The position numbers and the translations under genes were made by a program. Below the pieces are notes generated by a model that worked only from the letters and a program-made list of their open reading frames with translations, was not told the DNA's origin and did no database searches. Shown here piece by piece: positions 5,245 through 11,471 of a stretch of DNA of 11,542 nucleotides. This DNA is from UBA4823 sp034436035 (GTDB taxonomy: Bacteria > Chloroflexota > Anaerolineae > Anaerolineales > UBA4823): positions 1-11,542 of the forward strand of contig DAOTVW010000313.1 in NCBI GenBank assembly GCA_034436035.1, written 5' to 3'. Numbering within the stretch: position 1 is the first letter of the stretch; every line of letters starts with the position of its first letter.

Positions 5245-6564
5245 ATGGATACCAAACCAAACACACTTCTCGAAGTTCGCCATGTCCATCAGATCTATAC
5301 CAGTGGTAGCCGTAAGTTTACCGCGGTACAGGATGTCAATATTACCTTGCAGGAAGGTGAATTTGTTGCCTTGCTGGGTCCCTCCGGGTGTGGGAAAAGC
5401 ACTTTGTTGCGCATTATCACTGGCTTACAAAAGCCATCCGAGGGAGAAGTCCTTTACCGCGGCAGCAAACTACAAGGCGTCAATCCCTATGCGACGATTG
5501 TTTTTCAAACCTTTGCACTTTTCCCTTGGCTAACGGTTTATCAAAACGTGGAATTAGCGCTTAAAGCACGTGGTGTTGCTCCCAATCTCCGCTCTTCACG
5601 TGCGATTGATTTAATCGACCGGGTTGGTTTGGATGGTTTCGAAAATGCTTACCCCCGCGAGTTATCCGGTGGTATGCGTCAAAAAGTTGGATTTGCACGC
5701 GCCATGGCGGTAGAACCGGAGTTACTCTGTTTGGATGAACCCTTTTCAGCTTTGGATGTACTTAGCGCTGAAGCACTGCGCGGAGAATTATTGGAACTAT
5801 GGACGAGCGGAAACATCCCCACCAAAGCTATTCTCATGGTTAGCCATAATATTGAAGAGGTAGTTTTCATGGCGGATCGGATTGTGGTGATGGATAAAGA
5901 ACCAGGGCGAGTAATTGCAGAATTGAAAATAAATCTACCCCACCCTCGCCAGCGTCAATCGGATAGCTTTCGAGCTTTGGTGGATGAGGTATATGGTTTG
6001 TTAGCTGGGCAAACCCAACCAGAAAGTGCAGAGCTTGGTTCTGAACCGGGTCAACCTGGCTTTACCCGCCGTTTACCCAATACCACCATTTCCGATTTGG
6101 CTGGTTTGCTCGAATATTTAGCCGATAAACCAAATAACGAGGCGGATATTTATCGGATATCTGAAGAACTTTCCCTTGATTCAGACCAGGTTCTCCGCCT
6201 TACAGAAATGAGCGAATTATTGGGTTTTGCAACCGTTGCAAAAGGGGATATCAAACTCACCCCATTAGGGGAGACTTTTGCGGAAGCCAGTATTTTAGCG
6301 CGCAAGGAAATTTTTGCCACCCGCATCCGCCGCCTGCCGTTAGTCCGCTGGCTGTTGCGCATGCTGCAGCGGGCGGATAAGCATGCACTAGAACTCGATG
6401 TGGTTAAAATGGCATTGGAATTGGAGTTCCCCCCGGAAGAGGCGGAAAAACAATTAGATACGCTGATCAATTGGGGACGCTATGCGGAAATCCTTTCCTA
6501 TGATGATAGCGAAGAGAAGATTTATCTGGAATATTCCAGCGAAAAAGAACCAGCAGCTGTGTAA
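5245..6564 (+). CDS. ABC transporter ATPase with C-terminal AAA-associated domain
   Basis: A 439-residue cytoplasmic ATPase of the NrtD/SsuB/TauB type, partner of the double permease. Visible motifs are Walker A G45-PSGCGKS-T53, Q-loop Q88, signature L140-SGGMRQ, Walker B with D164-E165, D-loop SALD (168-171) and switch H201. The ATPase core ends near residue 245. After a variable linker, residues ~280-430 form a second helical domain (TTISDLAGLLEYLAD to YLEYS) that resembles the AAA-associated C-terminal domain (PF09821) found on a subset of these ATPases. That domain could sense a ligand or replace the control usually exerted through a binding protein; this is inference. No clear terminator follows, and arsR has its own promoter at about 6616. 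Confidence 0.9.
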   Translation: MDTKPNTLLEVRHVHQIYTSGSRKFTAVQDVNITLQEGEFVALLGPSGCGKSTLLRIITGLQKPSEGEVLYRGSKLQGVNPYATIVFQTFALFPWLTVYQNVELALKARGVAPNLRSSRAIDLIDRVGLDGFENAYPRELSGGMRQKVGFARAMAVEPELLCLDEPFSALDVLSAEALRGELLELWTSGNIPTKAILMVSHNIEEVVFMADRIVVMDKEPGRVIAELKINLPHPRQRQSDSFRALVDEVYGLLAGQTQPESAELGSEPGQPGFTRRLPNTTISDLAGLLEYLADKPNNEADIYRISEELSLDSDQVLRLTEMSELLGFATVAKGDIKLTPLGETFAEASILARKEIFATRIRRLPLVRWLLRMLQRADKHALELDVVKMALELEFPPEEAEKQLDTLINWGRYAEILSYDDSEEKIYLEYSSEKEPAAV

Positions 6565-6612
6565 TAGGTAAGGATGATTTTTAGGGGTGAGGATATATTT
6601 GACAACAAAATC

Positions 6613-6643
6613 ATATTCAAAATGACGAATATCATAGTATAAT
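6613..6643 (+). promoter_or_regulatory. ArsR autoregulatory operator and promoter
   Basis: ATATTC-N8-GAATAT (6613-6632) is followed after 5 nt by TATAAT (6638-6643), with a weak -35 TTCAAA (6616-6621) 16 bp before the -10. Half-sites, spacing and distance to the -10 are identical to those at 2346-2376. Location directly upstream of arsR fits autorepression relieved by metal binding, the usual mode for this family. Confidence 0.75.
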
Positions 6644-6720
6644 AATTATATATAGCCTATTGTGCTGCTGCAGCTTGGGCGTACAATAATTTGGAAAGAA
6701 AGGAAACAGAAACGATAGAC

Positions 6721-7083
6721 ATGAATGTGGACCAATTTGATGGCGAAGCGAAAATATTGAAAGCGCTTGCCCATCCGGCGCGCCTTGCGATCTTGGAGTT
6801 ATTACGAAAATCCGATCAATGCGTTTGCCATATGGAGGCTGCATTGGGGTTTCGCCAGGCGTATATATCGCAACATCTGATGGTATTGCGCGATGCAGGG
6901 ATTGTTTCGGTGCGGCGGGAAGGTTGGAACATTTATTATCATGTGAGTTATACGGAGATATTTGATTTGCTGGATATCGTATATAAGTTAACCGGTAAAC
7001 ACATCCAACCAGATCTATCGTTGGATATCCTTGATGATTGCACCTGTCCGCGTTGTCAAGTGGTGAAACATCCAAGCCGTTAG
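6721..7083 (+). CDS. arsR: ArsR/SmtB-family metal(loid)-responsive repressor
   Basis: A 120-residue winged-helix repressor. The family opening ILKALAHPARLAILELL is at residues 12-28, and the recognition helix is in QAYISQHLMVLRDAGIV (46-62), followed by the wing RREGWNIYYHV. C34-V-C36 lies at the start of the helix that carries the CxC of classical arsenite-sensing ArsR (ELCVCDL). An additional C107-T-C109-P-R-C112 near the C-terminus could supply further thiolate ligands. The ATG at 6721 is preceded by AAAGGAAA at some distance (about 13 nt); a TTG at 6691 in the same frame has no ribosome binding site. It heads the arsR-arsP-CxxC block and probably represses it and the gene at 2427. The inducer (As, Sb or another thiophilic ion) is inference. 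Confidence 0.9.
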   Translation: MNVDQFDGEAKILKALAHPARLAILELLRKSDQCVCHMEAALGFRQAYISQHLMVLRDAGIVSVRREGWNIYYHVSYTEIFDLLDIVYKLTGKHIQPDLSLDILDDCTCPRCQVVKHPSR

Positions 7084-7105
7084 GCTTTTTTTTAGCCCAA
7101 AAAGC

Positions 7106-7121
7106 ATTCAATATATTGAAT
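7106..7121 (+). promoter_or_regulatory. Third ArsR-type operator, between arsR and the permease gene
   Basis: ATTCAATATATTGAAT is a perfect 16-bp palindrome, equal to ATTC-N8-GAAT, the same half-site and spacing as the two promoter operators. It ends 12 nt before the permease ATG and just before the ribosome binding site AGGAG (7124-7128). Binding here could act as a roadblock or tune the ratio of repressor to permease. No good -10 lies between it and the gene. Confidence 0.5.
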
Positions 7122-7133
7122 ATAGGAGTTAGA

Positions 7134-8201
7134 ATGGTAGATACAACGAATACAAAAACAACAACCAAAGAAAAAGGATTGTCTGCAGATAGTCGCTCCT
7201 GGATTATCGTTGTCCTGGCGGCGATCCTTTGGTTTATTGCTTATAAAACCATCCAGCCCTTGGCGAATTGGTTGGCGTATGGTTTATTAGCGCTTCCCAA
7301 AGGCTCCCATTTAGGTGAGTCACTGGCATTCTTTTTCTACGATGTGCCAAAAATCATCTTACTTTTAGGCGGGATGATCTTTTTGATTACGACCTTACGA
7401 TCCTTTTTTAGTGCGGAACAAACCCGCGCCTGGTTAGGGGGGAAGCGAGAGGGCGTAGGCAATCTATTGGCGGCTGCTTTAGGAGTGGTGACGCCATTTT
7501 GTTCCTGCTCGGCTGTGCCCTTGTTCATTGGCTTTGTCGAGAGCGGCATCCCATTGGGGGTTACGTTTTCTTTCCTTACCGCTGCGCCGGTTATCAATGA
7601 AGTTGCCTTGGTAATGTTGTTTGGTTTGTTTGGCTGGAAGGTGGCAGGGCTGTATCTGGTCAGTGGTGTGACGATTGCGACACTAGCAGGGGTAGTGATT
7701 GGGCGCTTAAAACTGGAACGCTATGTGGAAGATTTTGTCTGGCAAATCAAAACGAGCGGGCAGGAAATTGAGGGATATAAACCGAGCTGGGCCGAACGCT
7801 TTGAAAATTCCTGGCAGTCCACGAAAGATATTGTCGGTAAGGTTTGGTTATATGTGGTCATTGGTATTGCAGTCGGGGCGGGCATTCATGGGTATGTACC
7901 GGAAAGCGCCTTAGCGGGGATTCTGGGCAAAAATGCCTGGTGGAGTGTGCCTGCTGGGGTAATCTTAGGTGTACCTTTATATTCCAATGCGGCTGGGATT
8001 ATCCCGGTGGTGAGCGCATTAATGGAGAAAGGCGCTGCTCTCGGTACCGTATTAGCTTTCATGATGTCGGTCGTGGGGTTGAGTTTGCCAGAGATGATCA
8101 TCTTGCGCAGGGTGTTGAAACCGCAATTGATCGCCATATTCGTGACAGTCATTGCTGTGGCGATTATCTTCACCGGCTATTTATTCAACCTGGTGCTTTG
8201 A
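7134..8201 (+). CDS. ArsP/SO_0444-family permease (PF03773 type)
   Basis: A 355-residue polytopic inner-membrane protein with about eight hydrophobic segments in two halves. The family hallmark is TPFCSCSAVPLFIGFVESG, with C123-S-C125-S, and TAAPVINEVAL follows. The second half repeats the pattern as GVPLYSNAAGIIPVVSALME and SVVGLSLPEMIILRRVLKP. Characterised members include ArsP, which exports trivalent organoarsenicals, and SO_0444, linked to copper/zinc efflux. The ATG at 7134 has AGGAG 5 nt upstream. It follows arsR by 50 bp across a palindromic operator and precedes a CxxC protein, a recurrent ars-type neighbourhood. Efflux of a thiophilic arsenical or metal is the best inference; the exact ion is open. 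Confidence 0.87.
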   Translation: MVDTTNTKTTTKEKGLSADSRSWIIVVLAAILWFIAYKTIQPLANWLAYGLLALPKGSHLGESLAFFFYDVPKIILLLGGMIFLITTLRSFFSAEQTRAWLGGKREGVGNLLAAALGVVTPFCSCSAVPLFIGFVESGIPLGVTFSFLTAAPVINEVALVMLFGLFGWKVAGLYLVSGVTIATLAGVVIGRLKLERYVEDFVWQIKTSGQEIEGYKPSWAERFENSWQSTKDIVGKVWLYVVIGIAVGAGIHGYVPESALAGILGKNAWWSVPAGVILGVPLYSNAAGIIPVVSALMEKGAALGTVLAFMMSVVGLSLPEMIILRRVLKPQLIAIFVTVIAVAIIFTGYLFNLVL

Positions 8202-8223
8202 AAGGGTATATTTTAGCTTGCTG

Positions 8224-8250
8224 GGTGCGAGCGGATGGCTGACTCGCACC
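8224..8250 (+). other. 8-bp hairpin between the permease and the CxxC gene
   Basis: GGTGCGAG (8224-8231), an 11-nt loop and CTCGCACC (8243-8250) form a perfect stem 23 nt after the permease stop. There is no T-tract, so it is more likely an mRNA processing or stability element that sets different levels for the two genes than a full terminator. Confidence 0.5.
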
Positions 8251-8301
8251 TGGTACAAGATTTATTCGTCAATACATAAAGCGAAAAGGATAAATGAAGT
8301 T

Positions 8302-8568
8302 ATGAAAATAAAAGTTTTAGGAGTGGGATGTGCCTCTTGTCGGCGTATGGTAGAGGATGTTCGCCGAATAGTGCAGAAAAAGAATTGGCAGAATGTCCAA
8401 GTGGAATATGTGCAGGATTTGCCTGAAATCTTATCGTATGGTGTGATGTCTACCCCAGCATTAGTGGTGGATGAGAAAGTGGTCATGATTGGCTATCGTG
8501 GACTGAATAAGATTGAACAGGTCTTGGAAGAGGCATTTGCTCTGCAACTGCAGAATTCACGGGTATGA
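8302..8568 (+). CDS. Small thioredoxin-fold CxxC protein, second copy
   Basis: An 88-residue protein of the same family and length as that at 2427. The redox motif is C10-A-S-C13 in VLGVGCASCRRM, and the cis-proline is P52 in STPALVV, followed by VDEKVVM. It is cytoplasmic, with no signal sequence. The ATG at 8302 is preceded by AAAAGGA with 11-nt spacing, the same long spacing as in the paralog. It is downstream of the ArsP-type permease, a common arrangement, and may reduce or hand over the permease substrate, or recycle oxidised thiols. Sequence identity with the paralog is low outside the two motifs, so the duplication, if local, is old. Confidence 0.87.
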   Translation: MKIKVLGVGCASCRRMVEDVRRIVQKKNWQNVQVEYVQDLPEILSYGVMSTPALVVDEKVVMIGYRGLNKIEQVLEEAFALQLQNSRV

Positions 8569-8570
8569 AA

Positions 8571-8589
8571 CATGACAGGCACTGTCATG
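8571..8589. promoter_or_regulatory. Perfect 8-3-8 palindrome upstream of the rhodanese gene
   Basis: CATGACAG-GCA-CTGTCATG begins 3 nt after the stop of the CxxC gene and ends 31 nt before the rhodanese ATG. It differs from the ArsR-type operators. It could be an operator for another regulator or an RNA hairpin; the AT-rich but mixed tail (AAATTTAGATTGTTATTTT) makes it a poor terminator. Confidence 0.5.
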
Positions 8590-8620
8590 AAATTTAGATT
8601 GTTATTTTATGGAGGATAAT

Positions 8621-9019
8621 ATGGCTGATGATACTTTTTCGAAATGGGTGAGCGGATTAGACTTTGAATTTTGGAGCACCGGACAACACAAGGTAGATGC
8701 TCCCGCCTTTTTTGAGAAATGGACAAAAGGTGAGGCAGTTTTACTGGATACTCGTGCACCAGAAGAGCGGGAATTCATGCGATTCCCCTTTGCACTGGAG
8801 ATCCCAATCAATGAGTTACCCCAGCGCCTCAATGAAGTACCACGCGACAAGTTGGTAGCCACCCTTTGCACTGCCGGTGACCGATCGAATGTGGCTTTCG
8901 CATATCTTCGGGTGAATGGATTTGATAATGTACGCATCATTTCCGGAGGATATGCCAGCATCATTCCCGAGGTTTGGCCAGGCAAGGTAAGAAAAATGCT
9001 GCAGGCAAAAAACGGATAG
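8621..9019 (+). CDS. Single-domain rhodanese-like sulfurtransferase
   Basis: A 132-residue protein with one rhodanese domain. VLLDTRAPEEREFMRFPFALEIPINELPQRL is the N-terminal half of the fold, and the active-site loop is C83-T-A-G-D-R-S, matching the usual CxxGxRS persulfide-forming loop. The C-terminal half ends GFDNVRIISGGYASI. It has no signal peptide, so it should move sulfane sulfur in the cytoplasm. The ATG at 8621 was chosen over that at 8609 because GGAGG (8611-8615) lies 5 nt before it. A terminator-like hairpin follows. With the adjacent TauE/SafE exporter it suggests handling of persulfide, thiosulfate or a related sulfur anion; CxxC proteins nearby could be thiol partners. Confidence 0.88.
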   Translation: MADDTFSKWVSGLDFEFWSTGQHKVDAPAFFEKWTKGEAVLLDTRAPEEREFMRFPFALEIPINELPQRLNEVPRDKLVATLCTAGDRSNVAFAYLRVNGFDNVRIISGGYASIIPEVWPGKVRKMLQAKNG

Positions 9020-9028
9020 AAACTAATT

Positions 9029-9058
9029 TCCCCGCTCTAAAATGAGCGGGGAGATTTT
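9029..9058 (+). terminator. Terminator-like hairpin between rhodanese and the TauE/SafE gene
   Basis: CCCCGCTC (9030-9037), loop TAAAAT and GAGCGGGG (9044-9051) form an 8-bp stem, extended by T9029-A9052, followed by GATTTT. The next ribosome binding site, GAGG (9060-9063), follows at once and no promoter is seen in between, so partial read-through into the exporter operon is likely. Confidence 0.65.
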
Positions 9059-9068
9059 CGAGGTAACT

Positions 9069-9824
9069 ATGACGATCTCTACTTATATTATCAGTGCAAT
9101 TTTGGTGTTTGTTTTTTCGGGCTTACTGGCAATGGCGGGAATCGGCGCTGCCTTTCTCTTTGTGCCATTGTTTTATTATCTCGGTGTCCCATTAGCAGAA
9201 GCGACACCGACTGCCCTATTGCTGAATGTGGTGAGTTTATTATTCGCGTCCATCAATTATTGGCGCGGCAAATTGGTCAACTGGAGAGTGGGCTTGCCTG
9301 TGTTAATTACCGCAGTGATCTTTTCGCCGATCGGAGCTCGTTTAACCCCATACGTAGACAAGAAAATTTTACTCAGTTTATTTTCGGCTTTTTTGGTATT
9401 TGCAGGATTTTTGATGTTGTTTTATCGAGCCAAACAACGCAGCCAAGAAATGAGCCGGCCCGCTGAAGTTGGCGCTGGTGTGGGCGTTGGAGCAACGGCA
9501 GGATTTTTGGGCGGTCTATTAGGGGTTGGTGGTGGCAATTTCATTCTTCCGGTGCTGAATTGGATAGGCTTGGATGCCAAGATCGCCGCTGGGACAACTT
9601 CGATTGTGGTGGTGTTCTCTTCCTTATCAGGGTTTCTAGGGCATGCCACAATGGGAAAACTCGACCCGCTTTTTATTGGCATCACTGCCATCATGGCAGC
9701 CGCTGGTTCAATTGTTGGTTCACAATTAATGAAAACCAAAGTCTCTAGCGCACAACTAAAACGAATTATTGGTTTTCTGCTTTGGCTCATCGCAGCCAAA
9801 ATGATTTGGGATCTTGCAAAATAG
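9069..9824 (+). CDS. TauE/SafE-family anion exporter
   Basis: A 251-residue inner-membrane protein with about eight hydrophobic segments in two related halves. The first has GLLAMAGIGAAFLFVPLFYYLGVPLAEATPTAL, the second GFLGGLLGVGGGNFILPVLNWIGLDAKIAAGTTSI; the glycine-rich G(L)GVGGG loop and the TTS/PTAL positions are hallmarks of the TauE/SafE (PF01925) family, associated with sulfite, sulfoacetate or other sulfur anions. The start at 9069 has GAGG 5 nt upstream; an upstream frame from 9042 begins inside the terminator stem and is rejected. It is followed after 12 bp by the ACR3-like gene, whose ribosome binding site overlaps this stop codon. The substrate is not shown by sequence. Confidence 0.87.
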   Translation: MTISTYIISAILVFVFSGLLAMAGIGAAFLFVPLFYYLGVPLAEATPTALLLNVVSLLFASINYWRGKLVNWRVGLPVLITAVIFSPIGARLTPYVDKKILLSLFSAFLVFAGFLMLFYRAKQRSQEMSRPAEVGAGVGVGATAGFLGGLLGVGGGNFILPVLNWIGLDAKIAAGTTSIVVVFSSLSGFLGHATMGKLDPLFIGITAIMAAAGSIVGSQLMKTKVSSAQLKRIIGFLLWLIAAKMIWDLAK

Positions 9825-9836
9825 GAGGACGGTAAA

Positions 9837-10859
9837 ATGATTAAAAACTTACAAAAAATGGCAAAAATTATTGAGGGAAATCTGGTTATTTTCCTCATTT
9901 TATCCATCATTATTGGGGTCGCCTTTGGTTATTTTGCACCTGCTGTTGCCAAAGGATTGAAATCCTATACTACTTTGACTTTATTTATTATGCTGTATCC
10001 CATGATGATCGGTTTGCGAATAGAAGATGTTGGGAAGGCAATGCTAAATCTAAAGTTAATTCTTGTATCCATGGCGGTTAATTTTGTGCTTTCTCCACTC
10101 CTGGCCGCTGGATTGGCATACCTGTTCTTGCATAACAGACCTGAGTTTGCGGTAGGTTTGATTTTGACAGGAACAGTACCATGCGCGGGCATGGTGGCAG
10201 GCTGGACTGGTTATGCTAAAGGTAATGTAGCGCTTGCGCTGGTGATCGTTGCTCTCAGCTTATTGGTGAGTATCGTGATGATCCCGGTTTGGATGCCAAT
10301 TTTGGCTCACCAATATGTGCATATTGATGCTTGGGGAATGTTCAAGGAAATCCTGTTGGCAGTGGTCGTGCCACTGATTTTAGGCGATATAACCCGCCGT
10401 TTGATTATCCGTAGATGGGGTGCAGAAGGATTCAAGGAAGTCAAGCCTATTTTGCCCGGCGTTTCTATGTTAGGGATGTATTTGATTGTTTTCATCTCGA
10501 TGGCTTTGGAGGCAAATAATGTACTACATAACCCCCAATATTTTTTGATTATATTAATTCCATTAACTTTCTTATATGCCATTTTGTTTAGTGTGGCAGT
10601 GCTGATAGCCCGCCTCCTGAAATATAACTATGAAGATATGATCGCGTTTGCTTATGGTACTGCTGGAAAGAATATCTCTATTGCATTAGCGCTGGCAACG
10701 ATCTTTTTTACACCTTTGACGGTGTTGGTATTAGCATTGAAACCGATCATCCAGATCGCCTTTATGGCAATATTCCTGCGAATATCCCCCGGGTTAGTCA
10801 GATGGTTCAAACCTGCATCGAAGCTTGAAGGGGTGCTGTCGGCGTCGAAACAAGCATAG
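9837..10859 (+). CDS. ACR3-like arsenite permease homolog (BASS superfamily)
   Basis: A 340-residue inner-membrane protein with about ten hydrophobic segments. GLILTGTVPC116AGMVAGWTGYAKGN matches the TM4 signature of ACR3 arsenite carriers (PC-x-x-MV-x-x-W, then KG-D/N), with C116 the conserved thiolate. In ACR3 a later segment carries a conserved N-x-E; the corresponding stretch here, AGKNISIALALA, has S281 where Glu is expected. The protein therefore looks like a side branch of ACR3, often annotated simply as arsenic resistance or bile acid:sodium symporter family. AGGAGG (9823-9828) lies 8 nt before the ATG and overlaps the previous stop, so it is translated with the TauE/SafE gene. Export of arsenite is plausible but the changed residue leaves the substrate open. 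Confidence 0.83.
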   Translation: MIKNLQKMAKIIEGNLVIFLILSIIIGVAFGYFAPAVAKGLKSYTTLTLFIMLYPMMIGLRIEDVGKAMLNLKLILVSMAVNFVLSPLLAAGLAYLFLHNRPEFAVGLILTGTVPCAGMVAGWTGYAKGNVALALVIVALSLLVSIVMIPVWMPILAHQYVHIDAWGMFKEILLAVVVPLILGDITRRLIIRRWGAEGFKEVKPILPGVSMLGMYLIVFISMALEANNVLHNPQYFLIILIPLTFLYAILFSVAVLIARLLKYNYEDMIAFAYGTAGKNISIALALATIFFTPLTVLVLALKPIIQIAFMAIFLRISPGLVRWFKPASKLEGVLSASKQA

Positions 10860-10901
10860 ATTATATGTGAAAATCAGCATTTTTTAGAAAGGAAGGACAA
10901 A

Positions 10902-11363
10902 ATGTTCAAGAAAATACTCTGGGTCACCGATTTTTCCCAACCTGCACGCGATGCAGGACTGCAAGCGTTGCAATGTGCGCAATGCTCCAATGGCGAAGTG
11001 ATCGCGCTAACCGTAGTGGATGCAGAGGACTTACCATATATTTTAGATGATGTACCCGATCCCTTTGTTAAATCAGAAGAACTCGACCAATTGAATCGCC
11101 GATTGGAAGCTGAATATGAGGAACGAGTAATGAACCATCTGAAAAAAGAAGTGGAAGCGATTGGGGCAGATCCATCAAAAGTAAAAACTTTGCTGCGTGT
11201 TGGCACACCGTGGAAGGAAATTGTCGCTGCAGCAGATGAATTAGGAGCAAACCTAATTACAATTGGTGCGCGCGGAAAACGAGGTTTGGAAGATTTATTA
11301 TTAGGAAGTACCGTGGAACGCGTCACCCACCATGCTCATTGTCCCGTATTAGTAGTACGATAA
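10902..11363 (+). CDS. Universal stress protein (UspA family)
   Basis: A 153-residue cytoplasmic protein with a single Usp domain. It opens MFKKILWVTDFSQPARDAGLQ, and ends with G122-A-R-G125-(9 residues)-G135-S136-T, the G2xG9xG(S/T) motif of ATP-binding members, then VERVTHHAHCPVLVVR. The middle (SEELDQLNRRLEAEYEERVMNHLKKEVEAIG) is a charged helix. AAAGGAAGG lies a few bases before the ATG. It is 42 bp downstream of the ACR3-like gene and ends its transcription unit, as a promoter is predicted at 11409. Usp proteins often sit beside transporters, where they may gate transport according to ATP level; that role here is inference. Confidence 0.9.
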   Translation: MFKKILWVTDFSQPARDAGLQALQCAQCSNGEVIALTVVDAEDLPYILDDVPDPFVKSEELDQLNRRLEAEYEERVMNHLKKEVEAIGADPSKVKTLLRVGTPWKEIVAAADELGANLITIGARGKRGLEDLLLGSTVERVTHHAHCPVLVVR

Positions 11364-11376
11364 AAGTCCTAGAAAG

Positions 11377-11387
11377 CATGAGTCATG
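11377..11387. other. Small palindrome after the stress protein gene
   Basis: CATGA-G-TCATG is a perfect 5-1-5 palindrome 13 bp after the stop codon. The 11364-11408 stretch otherwise shows no terminator. It may be an operator for the next gene, but it is short enough to arise by chance. Confidence 0.3.
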
Positions 11388-11408
11388 TCCACTGTTCAAA
11401 GAAAAGAT

Positions 11409-11437
11409 TTGATAAAGATAGATTGATCCAATATTAA
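11409..11437 (+). promoter_or_regulatory. Candidate promoter for the gene at the window end
   Basis: TTGATA (11409-11414, 5 of 6 to consensus) is followed after 17 bp by TATTAA (11432-11437, 4 of 6). The predicted start near 11444 lies 28 nt before the ATG. TTGATC occurs just before the -10 and again at 11452-11457. Confidence 0.45.
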
Positions 11438-11471
11438 AAATTAAACATGGGTTGATCATCGAGGAGACAAT

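Noticed and set aside
8555..8570. Fourth ArsR-type operator (ATTC-N8-GAAA)
   Set aside because: The second half-site is imperfect and most of it is inside the end of a coding sequence; likely chance.
9042..9068. Longer N-terminus for the TauE/SafE protein from 9042
   Set aside because: It begins in the loop and 3' strand of the CCCCGCTC/GAGCGGGG hairpin; GAGG 5 nt before 9069 supports the later ATG.
11394..11413. ArsR-type site near TTCAAAGAAA upstream of the last gene
   Set aside because: Ten bases match the 2349-2358 site, but the second half-site GAAT is missing.
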